In this document: positions 34,468-42,798 of the stretch, piece by piece
Numbering within the stretch: position 1 is the stretch's first letter
Layout: each line of letters starts with the position of its first letter
Assembly: GCA_937907025.1 (NCBI GenBank)
Contig: CALESJ010000006.1
Coordinates: forward strand, 178,462 to 242,461
Direction of reading: 5' to 3'
DNA from: an uncultured Faecalibacterium sp.
GTDB lineage: Bacteria > Bacillota > Clostridia > Oscillospirales > Ruminococcaceae
DNA length: 64,000 bases
Position numbers and translations under genes: made by a program
The notes under the pieces: model-generated
Seen by the model: the letters and a program-made list of their open reading frames with translations, nothing else
Databases searched by the model: none
What the model was told of the DNA's origin: nothing

Positions 34468-34644
34468 CTATTTTTTCTGTTCGGTTCCGCCTTCTTTGGC
34501 ACGTCGCACCAGGTCCTCAAAGGTAGGTGTCGCCGTGTAAAAGCGCCGGTACGGATTGTCCGGCAGCGGCGGCGTGTAGGATGTTGCTTTCTTTTCCGGT
34601 TCTGCGGGCGGCTTTTTGAGGCCGCGGCAGGGGCGCCAGCGCAT
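34468..34644 (-). CDS. Small basic protein, translationally coupled
   Basis: A 58-aa product starting at the ATG 34644, which overlaps the stop of the upstream gene. It is rich in Arg, Lys and Pro (KKPPAEPEKKATSY, then TFEDLVRRAKEGG) and has no membrane segment. A terminator directly follows. The close coupling suggests it is made together with the membrane-anchored protein upstream. I know no family. Confidence 0.5.
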   Translation of the reverse strand: MRWRPCRGLKKPPAEPEKKATSYTPPLPDNPYRRFYTATPTFEDLVRRAKEGGTEQKK

Positions 34645-35492
34645 CAGTTCTGCCCCGCGGTGGACACGGCACCTTCGGTAAGGGTCTTCCACAGCACGTC
34701 GTCCGCCGCATAGGCTTCCGCTGCCTTATCGGTCCAGGTTCCGCGGCAGCCCACATACAGCTTGCTCAGCACGTCCTGATTGTTGCCGGTGGAATCATCC
34801 ATCAGGGTATATCCGGTGTATGTACCCAGGTCCAGGCCAGAAAGTACCGGGCAGTCGGTCCAGCGGTAGACCATATTCTGCCAGTCGGAAGCGGGTTCCT
34901 GTGCATCCGGCACCGTGCCGTCCAGATACCGCAAAGCACCGGTGGTGGCCTGGAAGCTTTCCGGGTCCTCCATCAGGAAGATGTAGCTGCCGTCGGTGCC
35001 GGAGATATCCGCACTCAGCCGGGTCATCACCGCCATACGCACATAGGCGTCGGTGCTGTCCTGCTCAGCCAAGGCTGCACTGTCGGCGGCGGCTTCGGCG
35101 TCGGAAGCGGCGGGATCGGCTGCCTCTTCAGACGCCGCGGTTTCCCCGGTGGCAGCCTCCGTTGCCAGGTTAATGGCATACTGGTTGAGCTGCACCAGCA
35201 CCTGGCCATCCCCGTTGCGGTCGTCGCAGAAGGTTTCCAGCGCAGCGGTCAGGGCATCGGCGGTATCCACAGGCAGTTCCTGTTCTCCCACATAGGCGAC
35301 CTGGTAATCGGGTTTTGCCCGGAAGAACGTATCCTTGACAATAGCTCCCAGAATTCCCAGCACAACAATGACCACCACCACCTGCCATTTGTGGTAGTGC
35401 CACCAGTTGCCGGCCTTTTCAGTCTTTGTATAAGTGCGTTCGGGTTCGGTGTTTTCGTAGGTTTCCTGGCTGTCTTTTGTGACCCAAGCCAT
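34644..35492 (-). CDS. Membrane-anchored extracytoplasmic protein of unknown function
   Basis: A 282-aa product. Residues about 1-33 are cytosolic and acidic/polar (YENTEPERTYTKTEK), a membrane segment follows (about 36-54, VVVVIVVLGILGAIV), and the rest is outside the cell, with a region of about 25 residues rich in Ala, Glu, Asp and Ser. The ATG at 35492 (MAWVTKDSQ) has AAGGGGAA upstream; a longer start is not supported. It is divergent from the YesL-like gene. No catalytic motif is recognised. Confidence 0.65.
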   Translation of the reverse strand: MAWVTKDSQETYENTEPERTYTKTEKAGNWWHYHKWQVVVVIVVLGILGAIVKDTFFRAKPDYQVAYVGEQELPVDTADALTAALETFCDDRNGDGQVLVQLNQYAINLATEAATGETAASEEAADPAASDAEAAADSAALAEQDSTDAYVRMAVMTRLSADISGTDGSYIFLMEDPESFQATTGALRYLDGTVPDAQEPASDWQNMVYRWTDCPVLSGLDLGTYTGYTLMDDSTGNNQDVLSKLYVGCRGTWTDKAAEAYAADDVLWKTLTEGAVSTAGQN

Positions 35493-35589
35493 GGGCGGGT
35501 TCCCCTTTCCTAAAAGCTGTAATGTATTGATTGTAGCACAAAACCGTGTGCAATTTGTAAAAATATTTTGACCATTTTCGGCCCGCGCC

Positions 35590-35618
35590 TTGCACGCACC
35601 GACAAAAAAGGGTATCAT
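35590..35618 (+). promoter_or_regulatory. Predicted promoter of the YesL-like gene
   Basis: TTGCAC (35590-35595), 17-nt spacer, TATCAT (35613-35618), about 39 bp before the ATG at 35657. Confidence 0.5.
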
Positions 35619-35656
35619 GAAAATGTATTATTATATCCATAGATGGAGGATATACC

Positions 35657-36484
35657 ATGACTGATAACGAAAATGTACCGCAGACCGCCGCCGTTCCCGA
35701 CGAAAACACAGCCGGGAACGGCACGCCCCGCAAGGTGGGCGTGGCCCGCTTCTTTGAGCTGATGGGGCGCGACCTGTGGCCGTTCTATAAGGCCAGCATC
35801 CTGTGCTGCCTGGGCTTTGTTCCGGCTTACCTGGCCGTATTTTTCGGCATCTTTGCCGGTGCCGTGTGGATCAGCGTGGTCGGCGGCGCTGTGGGCGGTC
35901 TGATTGCCGCGCCGTTTCTGTGCGGCATGTTTGATACCGTGCTGCGCGCACTGCGGGACGAACCCGGCTACTGGTGGCACACCTACCGCAATGCCTGGAA
36001 GCAGAACTGGCGGGAAGCCCTGGCGCCGGGCGCTCTGGCCGGTGCATTGCTGGGACTCTGGAGCTGGGTGCTGACCGCCCTGCCTGACATGAACGATGTT
36101 CCCACCTCGGTGTGGGTGTGCATGGTCATCGGCGGCGCCGTTCTGGTGGGCTTTTTCACCTATGTGTTTGCCCAGCTGGTCCTGGTCAGCCTGCCCGGAG
36201 GCAAACTGTACAGCAACAGCGCCCGCTTTTTCCTGGGATTTTTCCCCCGGACGCTGGCCGCCACCCTGGTACAGTGTGTGTACTGGGTCCTGGTGTTGCT
36301 GTACATGCCTTATACCATCCCGGTGCTGCTGGTGACCGGTTTCTGGCTGCCGGCGACCATCGCGCTGCAGATTCTGTACCCGGCCCTGGACCGCGTTTTT
36401 GCCCTGGAAAAGACCATCGGTGAACGGCGGGACGCGGAATTGCAGGAGATCATGGCACAGCGGGATTCTCAGGACGAAACGTAA
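35657..36484 (+). CDS. YesL/DUF624-like polytopic membrane protein
   Basis: A 275-aa protein with a disordered N-terminus (about 25 residues) and about five or six membrane helices. FFELMGRDLWPFYKASI at the start of the membrane domain resembles the DUF624/YesL family, whose members are often near carbohydrate or surface genes and have no known reaction. GGAGG lies 8 nt before the ATG at 35657. The stop is 15 bp before the next gene, so the two are likely co-transcribed. Confidence 0.65.
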   Translation: MTDNENVPQTAAVPDENTAGNGTPRKVGVARFFELMGRDLWPFYKASILCCLGFVPAYLAVFFGIFAGAVWISVVGGAVGGLIAAPFLCGMFDTVLRALRDEPGYWWHTYRNAWKQNWREALAPGALAGALLGLWSWVLTALPDMNDVPTSVWVCMVIGGAVLVGFFTYVFAQLVLVSLPGGKLYSNSARFFLGFFPRTLAATLVQCVYWVLVLLYMPYTIPVLLVTGFWLPATIALQILYPALDRVFALEKTIGERRDAELQEIMAQRDSQDET

Positions 36485-36499
36485 GGCGGTGAGTCTTTG

Positions 36500-37945
36500 A
36501 TGGATAGCAAAAATACCTTCTTATTGCAGGACACTGAAATGTTCATGCGCGGGGAGCTGGACAACGTGACCGTTTCCGGCGGGCGCATCATGCTGGACAT
36601 CGTGCAGGGCGGCCATGTGCCCTACGGCTGTTATACCAGCCCGGCCATCACCCTGCCTGCCTTTGACGCCGTGCGGGTGAGCTGGAACGCCGGCACCCCG
36701 CCGGACACCGCCGTGGAGGCCCAGGCCCGGGTCCTGGTGGACGGCAACTGGACGGCTTGGTCCAGTTTCGGCCGCTGGAGCCCGTATCTGGACCGGGAAG
36801 GCGCCCGCCCCGCCACCCGCGGGCCGCTGGTGCTCTCCTCCGACCATCTGAACCTGGATTCCAAGATGGGCATGCAGGTCCAGCTGCGGATTTATCTGTA
36901 CACCAAGGACGAAAAAAAGACCCCCACCGTCAGCCTGCTGGGGGTGAGCGTACGGGCAGTGGACGTGATTCCTTCCGGCGGACGCCCGGTCAATGCCAAG
37001 CTGAATCTGATGCCGTACACCGTGGCCCCTCGCTGCCCGGCCTTGCGCGACGTGATGGACCTGGCCATCTGTCTGACCAGCCTGACCAATCGCTGGGGCG
37101 CCGATATTCTGCCGGAAGAATTTGCCCTGGCCATGCGGGATTTCCAGCCCGGCCAGGACCAGCGCAACCTGAGCTTTGCGGCGGCCGCTGCGGGCTGCTG
37201 GGGTTTTCCTGCCTGGGCCTGCTGGGCTGATCTGGCCCTGCTGCGTGCCGAAGTCCGGGCCGGGTACGGCGTCATTGTGGCGCTGAACCGCCGGGCTGTG
37301 GAGGTGGATGCGGGTATGCCGCCGGTGCGGTACGCGGCGCTGCGCGGGTTCACCAATATGGACGGGACCCCGCGGGTCCTGCTTATCGACCCGTGGGCCG
37401 GCATGAGCAATTTCGACGCCGAAACCCAGATGCCGCTGGATGAATTTCTGGTGGCCTGGAACAATCTGGCTTTGTGCATGCGGCAGCGGCAGAAAGAACT
37501 GCCGGAAGGCCGCCCCGAGCGCTCCTCCGTATGGCTGCGTCACGACAAGGACAGCCCGGAAGGATTGTACCAGATGTATCTGGGTGGAACGCCTCATCCC
37601 CTGCCCGATGATTTCTGCGGGGATGTTCCCGCTCCGGCCGCTGCCACACCCCCGGAAGAATCCAAAACGGGCACATCCGCCGCGGCCGAACCGACGTCCG
37701 ACGCCCGGCCCGCTGCACCGGATGACGCCCCCGCCCGTCCCGTCGCCGGCGGTGTGCTGGCCTGGTCCATTCCGGACGAGCGTCCCCACGCCACTACGGC
37801 GCATCGGACCCTGCATTTTACCCATCCGGTCAACGGCGGCATCTACCTGGGCACCCGCACCGCGCCCGATGAACCGCCCACAAAATATACCGTATATGCC
37901 ATCGACACCGCCGGGCGCATGCTGGTGGGCGATGTGATGGTCTGA
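36500..37945 (+). CDS. C39-like papain-fold protein, probably inactive
   Basis: A 481-aa protein with no signal peptide. Residues about 1-165 form a beta-rich part. Residues about 165-330 follow the order of C39-like peptidases: a Cys-region (LAICLTSLTNRWG), the aromatic FPAWACWADLALLRAEVRAG split, and RYAALRGF then IDPWAG. The catalytic His expected in GHLIVVRGF is replaced (RYAALRGF), while the Asp of IDPWAG is kept. A low-complexity Ala/Pro linker (about 378-420) joins a small C-terminal domain (HTFTHPVNGGIY-like end). I chose the ATG at 36500 rather than the TTG at 36497. Function unknown; possibly a binding rather than cleaving domain. Confidence 0.6.
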   Translation: MDSKNTFLLQDTEMFMRGELDNVTVSGGRIMLDIVQGGHVPYGCYTSPAITLPAFDAVRVSWNAGTPPDTAVEAQARVLVDGNWTAWSSFGRWSPYLDREGARPATRGPLVLSSDHLNLDSKMGMQVQLRIYLYTKDEKKTPTVSLLGVSVRAVDVIPSGGRPVNAKLNLMPYTVAPRCPALRDVMDLAICLTSLTNRWGADILPEEFALAMRDFQPGQDQRNLSFAAAAAGCWGFPAWACWADLALLRAEVRAGYGVIVALNRRAVEVDAGMPPVRYAALRGFTNMDGTPRVLLIDPWAGMSNFDAETQMPLDEFLVAWNNLALCMRQRQKELPEGRPERSSVWLRHDKDSPEGLYQMYLGGTPHPLPDDFCGDVPAPAAATPPEESKTGTSAAAEPTSDARPAAPDDAPARPVAGGVLAWSIPDERPHATTAHRTLHFTHPVNGGIYLGTRTAPDEPPTKYTVYAIDTAGRMLVGDVMV

Positions 37946-37958
37946 ATCACAAAAAAGC

Positions 37959-37987
37959 AGGCGGAGCGTTCAGCGTTCGCTCCGCCT
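37959..37987 (-). terminator. Hairpin with U-tract on the minus strand
   Basis: A 10-bp perfect stem (37959-37968 with 37978-37987) followed on the minus strand by GCTTTTTT. No gene on that strand ends here, so it may close an unannotated minus-strand transcript or act as a bidirectional stop for the + gene. Confidence 0.6.
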
Positions 37988-37989
37988 GA

Positions 37990-38092
37990 GAAGAAGGAGA
38001 AAAACAGAGCGTCCTGTTTGCACAATCCCGCCTGGCAAAACCCACCCCTCTGAGTTCCACGGGACCCGGGGCGCTCTGGTTTTCCTCTTATT
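37990..38092. ncRNA. Candidate structured RNA, family unknown
   Basis: A rod-like fold: 38005-38016 pairs with 38067-38078 over 12 bp, and the pairing extends outward through the A-rich 37995-38004 and T-rich 38079-38090. TCCCG (38025-38029) and CGGGA (38060-38064) make an inner stem. Two G-U pairs in the main stem exist only if the + strand is transcribed; on the minus strand they become C-A mismatches, which favours +. Terminator-like hairpins flank both sides (37959-37987 and 38110-38149). No open reading frame fits. No clear promoter is seen, and I cannot match it to 6S, SRP or tmRNA. Confidence 0.4.
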
Positions 38093-38109
38093 CCGTTGAT
38101 ATTGAAAAA

Positions 38110-38149
38110 AGCAAAGGCACTTTGGGCCATAGCTCAAAGCGCCTTTGCT
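38110..38149. terminator. Bidirectional rho-independent terminator
   Basis: AGCAAAGGC (38110-38118 area) pairs with GCCTTTGCT (38141-38149 area), with a second helix inside. A T-rich run follows on both strands. It lies between the + strand unit and the leftward dlt-like operon. Confidence 0.8.
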
Positions 38150-38231
38150 TTTCTTTTTGTATTATACAGCATCCATCCCTGCCGCGCAAGAGGCACTGTG
38201 TACAACATCTTTGTACACAAAGGCCCTCCCA

Positions 38232-39248
38232 TCAGGCGGTTTGCTCAAGCTGGGCCAGCTGATAGTCGGCTTCCGCCTGATTTTGGGCGGTTGCCTCGGT
38301 CATGGTCTGGGTATAGGTTTCGGCGTCCTTGTCCCAACTTTCAAATCCAGGCTGACCGCGATGGTCCTCCAGGGCATAGGTTCCGGTCAGGTACTGCCCC
38401 AAAACGTCGGTCAGTTTCCGGGCGCCCAGCACATTCAGGTGGGAACCGCCGTCCGGGGTGTCGGTATGCCAGTCAATGCCGGGGTTCAGGTCGGCCATGT
38501 TGTAATCCAGATAGGTCAGACCGTACTCGTCGGCAAAATCCTGGATGCCGTTGTGCCGGGCCAGATTCCAGCTGGAGGAGGCCGGCACCGTGATGAGCAG
38601 CAGTTCGCTGTCGTGCTCTTCGCACAGAGCCACAATGCGCTTCATGTACAGCCGTACCAGGAACGGGATCGGCTCCCGGGAACCGTCGTCATACATGTAA
38701 TCCCCGCGCATGCTGGCCCCCACCGTGGTAATGGGCGTAAATCCTTTATTGGTGTCCCGCCAGCTGTAATCGTGTTCCTCAAACAGGTTATCCGGGGTCA
38801 GGTCCTTCCAGTTATCATGGAAGCGCACCAACGGGATGAGCTCATCGGTAATGTCCCCGATGGCGGCCTGAAGCTCTGTTTCATTGCCCATGCGGCTGTA
38901 CACCACATCGGTACACAACACCACCACTTTGGGGGACTGTTCCTCATAAATGGAACGGAGCCGATAATAAATATTGTACACAGACAGCCAGCCGGAGGCA
39001 TAAGTATACCCGGTCACACCGCTGTCGCAGTACCACTGCATGGGGGAAATGCCCTGGGCAGCGTTGGAATCCCCCATGACCAGCACATCAATGGTATCGA
39101 AATCTTCGCCCAGGATGCCGCCCGCCGTGTAGCCGGACAGATAGCGGTTGGAGTGGGGCATCAGGTAATGCCCCGCCAGAAACACCGCCATGGCCAGCAC
39201 CAGCAGAAAAGCGGCCACATGGAGAATGTGTTTGATGCAGGATCTCAT
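38232..39248 (-). CDS. SGNH-like acyltransfer protein (DltD/AlgX-like)
   Basis: A 338-aa protein with one N-terminal membrane segment (about residues 8-28) and an extracytoplasmic SGNH-type domain. VLVMGDSNAAQG holds the GDS serine (S61), and PDGGSHLNVLG holds a catalytic-type Asp/His pair (D266, H270). In dlt and alginate-acetylation systems, such a protein works next to an MBOAT to pass acyl groups to a surface polymer. It is the last gene in the adenylation-carrier-MBOAT-SGNH operon. The C-terminal 40 residues are polar and glutamine-rich. Confidence 0.8.
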   Translation of the reverse strand: MRSCIKHILHVAAFLLVLAMAVFLAGHYLMPHSNRYLSGYTAGGILGEDFDTIDVLVMGDSNAAQGISPMQWYCDSGVTGYTYASGWLSVYNIYYRLRSIYEEQSPKVVVLCTDVVYSRMGNETELQAAIGDITDELIPLVRFHDNWKDLTPDNLFEEHDYSWRDTNKGFTPITTVGASMRGDYMYDDGSREPIPFLVRLYMKRIVALCEEHDSELLLITVPASSSWNLARHNGIQDFADEYGLTYLDYNMADLNPGIDWHTDTPDGGSHLNVLGARKLTDVLGQYLTGTYALEDHRGQPGFESWDKDAETYTQTMTEATAQNQAEADYQLAQLEQTA

Positions 39249-39257
39249 AATACTCCC

Positions 39258-40826
39258 TTAGAATTGCGCGTAAATAAAGGCGGCGGGGTCATAGTGATCG
39301 CCGTAGGCGCCAAAGATCATCACGGACAGCACCGCGCCGATATACACGCCCCAGCGCAGCGCCAGCGGCCGGACCGCCAGTTCGGCGCGCAGCTGATGGC
39401 CGCGGTGATGCAGCCAGTCCACCGCAAACAGCACCACGGCGCCGATGGCCAGCACCGCCATATCCCGGGCGTCCAGCTTGATGAGCAGGGAGCCCTGATA
39501 CGGCACGAAAAGCGAACGGAGCATAGCCAGAGCTGCCCACACACCGTTGGAGCGGAAGAGCAGCATACCGAAGTTGACCAGCACAAAGGTACGCAGCACC
39601 TGCCACAGCCGGTACGGCCGGGTCTTGCGCCAGGCGGGCAGGTTGGGCATCAGGTGCAAAAGGGCCGGTTCCACCAGCTCCCCCAGCCACTGCAGGGCAA
39701 AGTAATAAAGTCCGTACAGCAGATACAGCCACCCGGCCCCGTGCCACAGACCGATCAGGGCCCAGGTAATGCCCAGGCCCGCCCACACCGGCCACTGACG
39801 GGCCGCAGCGGGGCTGACCTTCTCCCGGCAGAAGCGGGCAAATTTCTGCATGGGTTTGCTGAGAATGAGGGGCTGGAACACATATTCCCGCAGCCAGGCC
39901 CCCAGCGTGATATGCCAGCGACGCCAGAATTCGCCCACGCTGGCCGAGAAGAACGGCTGGCGGAAGTTTTCTGCCGGGTGGATGCCGAACAGCTCCGCCG
40001 AACCGCAGACAATATCCATGCAGCCGGAAAATTCGGCGTACAGCTGCAAAGTATACAGAAGCACCCCCAGCGCCGTGGCAGCCCCGCTGTACTTGGTCCA
40101 GTCATCGAACACGGCCTTCACATACATGTTGGCGCGGTCGGCGATGACCATTTTTTTGAACAGGCCCCAGACAATACGCTGGATGCCGAACGTCAGGTTC
40201 CGATAAGAGGGCGGCGGAGGGTCCAGCAGCGAAGGCGACAGCGCACCGTAGCGGTCGAAAGGCCCCTCCACCACATGGGGCCAGAAGCTCAGGAACAGCA
40301 GCACCTGCCAATACCGGCCGGCCGCCTTGCAACTGCCCCGGTACACATCCACCATATAGCTGATGGCCATGAGGGTGAAGAAGCTCAGGCCCATGGGCTG
40401 CACCAGGGAAGGCACGGTCAGCACCGGGGACCCGGGCAGGGATTCCATGAGCTGGGACAGCACCCGGGCACCGAACGGCAGGTATTTTACAAAGAGAAGA
40501 ATCCCCGCCATGGCCACCACACCGCCGGTGACCGTCATCTTTTTGAGGGCTGCCACCTGCTTTTTGAACGGCTTGCGCCGGTCTGGCGGCAAGGCCGGGC
40601 GGGTTTCGGTCTGCAAATCATCCAGGCGCCCCAGCAAGAGCCCGACGCCCCAGGCAATGGCCGACGCCAGCAGAATATACACGATGTATCGTTTAGTGCT
40701 GGCGAAATAGAACACCAGACTGGCCCCCAGCAGCACGCCGGGGCGCCATTTTTGAGGAGCCAGCGCCCACAACAGCCAGGCTGCCCCCAGAAACACAAAC
40801 AGATAGATAAAAGAATTGTAAGACAT
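39258..40826 (-). CDS. MBOAT family O-acyltransferase (DltB/AlgI-like)
   Basis: A 522-aa protein with about eleven membrane helices. The family signatures are WRRWHITLGAWLREYVF and the catalytic-histidine motif GLWHGAGWLYLLYG. MBOAT proteins move an acyl group from a carrier or thioester across the membrane to a hydroxyl on a surface polymer; DltB does this with D-alanyl-DltC, AlgI with acetyl donors. With a dedicated carrier protein and adenylation enzyme next door, a DltB-like role is more likely. It lies 11 bp after the carrier-protein gene. Confidence 0.9.
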   Translation of the reverse strand: MSYNSFIYLFVFLGAAWLLWALAPQKWRPGVLLGASLVFYFASTKRYIVYILLASAIAWGVGLLLGRLDDLQTETRPALPPDRRKPFKKQVAALKKMTVTGGVVAMAGILLFVKYLPFGARVLSQLMESLPGSPVLTVPSLVQPMGLSFFTLMAISYMVDVYRGSCKAAGRYWQVLLFLSFWPHVVEGPFDRYGALSPSLLDPPPPSYRNLTFGIQRIVWGLFKKMVIADRANMYVKAVFDDWTKYSGAATALGVLLYTLQLYAEFSGCMDIVCGSAELFGIHPAENFRQPFFSASVGEFWRRWHITLGAWLREYVFQPLILSKPMQKFARFCREKVSPAAARQWPVWAGLGITWALIGLWHGAGWLYLLYGLYYFALQWLGELVEPALLHLMPNLPAWRKTRPYRLWQVLRTFVLVNFGMLLFRSNGVWAALAMLRSLFVPYQGSLLIKLDARDMAVLAIGAVVLFAVDWLHHRGHQLRAELAVRPLALRWGVYIGAVLSVMIFGAYGDHYDPAAFIYAQF

Positions 40827-40837
40827 ACACCTGCCCC

Positions 40838-41074
40838 TTACTCTTCTTCCAGCCGCTGCACCAGGGCCAGAATGGCCTGCGGTGTGCGGAAGTTTTCCTC
40901 CTTGAGGTCCAGCGGGGTGATCTCGATGTCGAATTCACCGGTCAGCGCCATAACCAGGGACATAATGTCCACCGAATCCAGTTTGCCGCTCTTGACCAGT
41001 TCCTCCTCCGGCGCGGGATGCAGGCCGGGTTTGACCTCCTCGATCAGTGCAATGATTTCTTCAATGGTATGCAT
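40838..41074 (-). CDS. Acyl/D-alanyl carrier protein (DltC-like)
   Basis: A 78-aa four-helix carrier protein with the phosphopantetheine-attachment motif GKLDSVDIM (S34). It would carry an aminoacyl or acyl thioester made by the upstream adenylation enzyme and deliver it to the MBOAT. Size and motif fit DltC and other ACPs; the D-S-V/L signature alone does not identify the acyl group. Confidence 0.88.
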   Translation of the reverse strand: MHTIEEIIALIEEVKPGLHPAPEEELVKSGKLDSVDIMSLVMALTGEFDIEITPLDLKEENFRTPQAILALVQRLEEE

Positions 41075-41092
41075 AGGTATTCTCCTTTTGTT

Positions 41093-42598
41093 TCAAAGCA
41101 TGGCGGCCAGGGCCTTGCGGTCCACCTTGCCGTTGGCATTGTGGGGCATCTGGCGCAGACGCCGGTATTCGGCAGGCTGCATGTAAGCGGGCAGCCGTCC
41201 GGCCAGCCGGGCGCGGAGTTCTTCGCTCACATTCTTTTTCCCCTGGAAAAACAGCACCAGGCGGTCCCGGGCGGCATCGTACAGGCAGGCGCATTCGTCC
41301 AGCTTCTCCTGTCCGAACGCCGCTGTTTCGATCTCGCCGGGTTCGATGCGGTACCCCATATGTTTGATCTGGTTGTCCAGCCGCCCGCAGTAGACCAGCT
41401 CTCCCCTTTCGTTATACCGCACCAGGTCCCCGGTGCGGTAGATGCGTTCGGGATAAGCGGTCTGCGTGGGATTGCGCACAAAGCGCTCGGCGGTCTTTTC
41501 CGGCTGACGGTAGTACCCCGCCGCCACAAAGCTGCCGCGCACGCACAGTTCTCCGGCCTCATCCGGGGCGGCAGGGCGGTCGCCGCACAGGACCAGCAGT
41601 CCGCAGTTGGAGCAGGCATGACCGATAGGCAGGCTTTCGTCGTCCCGGAATTCCCGGTCCAGCTCATAATACGCGCAGATGTCGGTGGTTTCGGTGGGGC
41701 CGTACAGATTGGCAAACCGGGCATTGGGGTAATGGGTCCGCCAGTAATTCAGCTTGGCCGTGGGCATGACCTCCCCCGCAAAAAGGATGGTATGCAACGG
41801 CGGCGCGGCGGTATAGTCCAGCGCTTTCCAGTTGGCCACAATGCCCAGGGCCGAGGGCACCCAGTACAGGGTATTGACCTTGCGGGCACACAGGTATTCC
41901 AGCAGCTGCACCGGAAAGCTGAACAGCCGCCGGGGCAGTACCTGCACGCAGGCCCCGCCGCGCAGTGCCCCATACAGATCGGTCACCGACATGGAAAAGT
42001 AGAAAGGCGTCTGGTTACCCAGCACGGTTTCCGGCGAGAAGCCAAACGTGGAAACCACCCATTCGCTGTATGCCAGCACATTCCGATGGGTAATGGCCAC
42101 GCCCTTGGGCAAGCCGGTGGAGCCGGAGGTAAACAGCACATAGGCAAGGTCTGTATCCACCACTGCCTGCCGCAAAGCGGTCAGGCGGGCCGTGTCGGGC
42201 TTGGTGGATGCCGCGGATTCGTATTCCAGTACGGGAGCCGGCCCGGCCAGCTCTCGGGCAGCGTCCGCGTGGGCGGCATCGGTGAGGATCGCGGCTGGTT
42301 CCAGCTGGGTCAGAATGGCCCGGACCCGCTCCGGCGGCTGGGCGGTATCCAGTACGGTATAAAAACCACCGGCAGCCAGTACCCCCAGCATGGCGTGAAC
42401 GGCAGCGGCACCCCGTTCCATATACACCGCTACCGGACGATGCAATACGCCCCCGGGCAGCTTGTCCAGCGCCGTGCCCACAGCGTTCACCGCGCAGCGG
42501 GTCCCGCTCCAGGTAAAGGCCGCAGTTTCATCGCAGTAGCTGGACGACTTTGGCCACAAGGTGGCCGTGCGGTCCAGCAGTTCCAGAATATGATGCAC
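41093..42598 (-). CDS. AMP-forming adenylation enzyme (DltA-like)
   Basis: A 501-aa ANL-family ligase that activates a carboxylic or amino acid with ATP and loads it on the carrier protein. Core motifs: TSGSTGLPKGVAITHRN (A3), NLYGPTETTD (A5), YRTGDLVRYNERGEL (A7), GRLDNQIKHMGYRIEPGEIE (A8, split here by its own length) and NGKVDRKAL (A10, catalytic Lys). The start is GTG at 42598, with AAAGGAG 9 nt upstream; a second GTG at 42604 is too close to that site. It resembles D-alanine-poly(phosphoribitol) ligase, but substrate specificity is not proved. Confidence 0.87.
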   Translation of the reverse strand: MHHILELLDRTATLWPKSSSYCDETAAFTWSGTRCAVNAVGTALDKLPGGVLHRPVAVYMERGAAAVHAMLGVLAAGGFYTVLDTAQPPERVRAILTQLEPAAILTDAAHADAARELAGPAPVLEYESAASTKPDTARLTALRQAVVDTDLAYVLFTSGSTGLPKGVAITHRNVLAYSEWVVSTFGFSPETVLGNQTPFYFSMSVTDLYGALRGGACVQVLPRRLFSFPVQLLEYLCARKVNTLYWVPSALGIVANWKALDYTAAPPLHTILFAGEVMPTAKLNYWRTHYPNARFANLYGPTETTDICAYYELDREFRDDESLPIGHACSNCGLLVLCGDRPAAPDEAGELCVRGSFVAAGYYRQPEKTAERFVRNPTQTAYPERIYRTGDLVRYNERGELVYCGRLDNQIKHMGYRIEPGEIETAAFGQEKLDECACLYDAARDRLVLFFQGKKNVSEELRARLAGRLPAYMQPAEYRRLRQMPHNANGKVDRKALAAML

Positions 42599-42641
42599 AG
42601 GCACACACTCCTTTCCTTGCCCGGTTTTGGATATGGCTCCT

Positions 42642-42656
42642 ATTATAGCACGCCGG
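42642..42656 (-). promoter_or_regulatory. Possible extended -10 promoter of the dlt-like operon
   Basis: Minus strand TGCTATAAT (TATAAT at 42642-42647 with a TGn extension) lies about 44 bp before the GTG at 42598. No good -35 box is at the usual distance. Confidence 0.4.
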
Positions 42657-42713
42657 TTCATGCGAAACCGGCAAAGAAATGGCAAAGGCCGGTCCCTGCG
42701 TCGACGCAGAAAA

Positions 42714-42747
42714 GCGCGCAGCCGTGTTTTTACTCACAGCTGCGCGC
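42714..42747 (-). terminator. Terminator after ilvE
   Basis: GCGCGCAGC (42714-42722) pairs with GCTGCGCGC (42739-42747). On the minus strand it is followed by TTTTC; on the + strand by TTTTTTC. Confidence 0.75.
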
Positions 42748-42798
42748 TTTTTTCAAGTTGTTTTCAAATGTAAAAGTTTTGCGAAAGCCGCCTGATGA

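Noticed and set aside
29635..34713. A 1692-codon open frame on the + strand across the aromatic operon.
   Set aside because: It is antisense to six well-recognised genes (aroE/K, aroC, aroB, pheA and others) and has no domain of its own; long antisense frames are expected in GC-rich DNA with this codon bias. The 1417-codon frame at 25391-29644 is rejected for the same reason.
37946..38100. 6S RNA, SRP RNA or a riboswitch.
   Set aside because: The fold is a short rod of about 100 nt with no SRP loop motif, it is much shorter than usual 6S RNA, and it is not in the leader of a gene. It is listed only as a candidate RNA.
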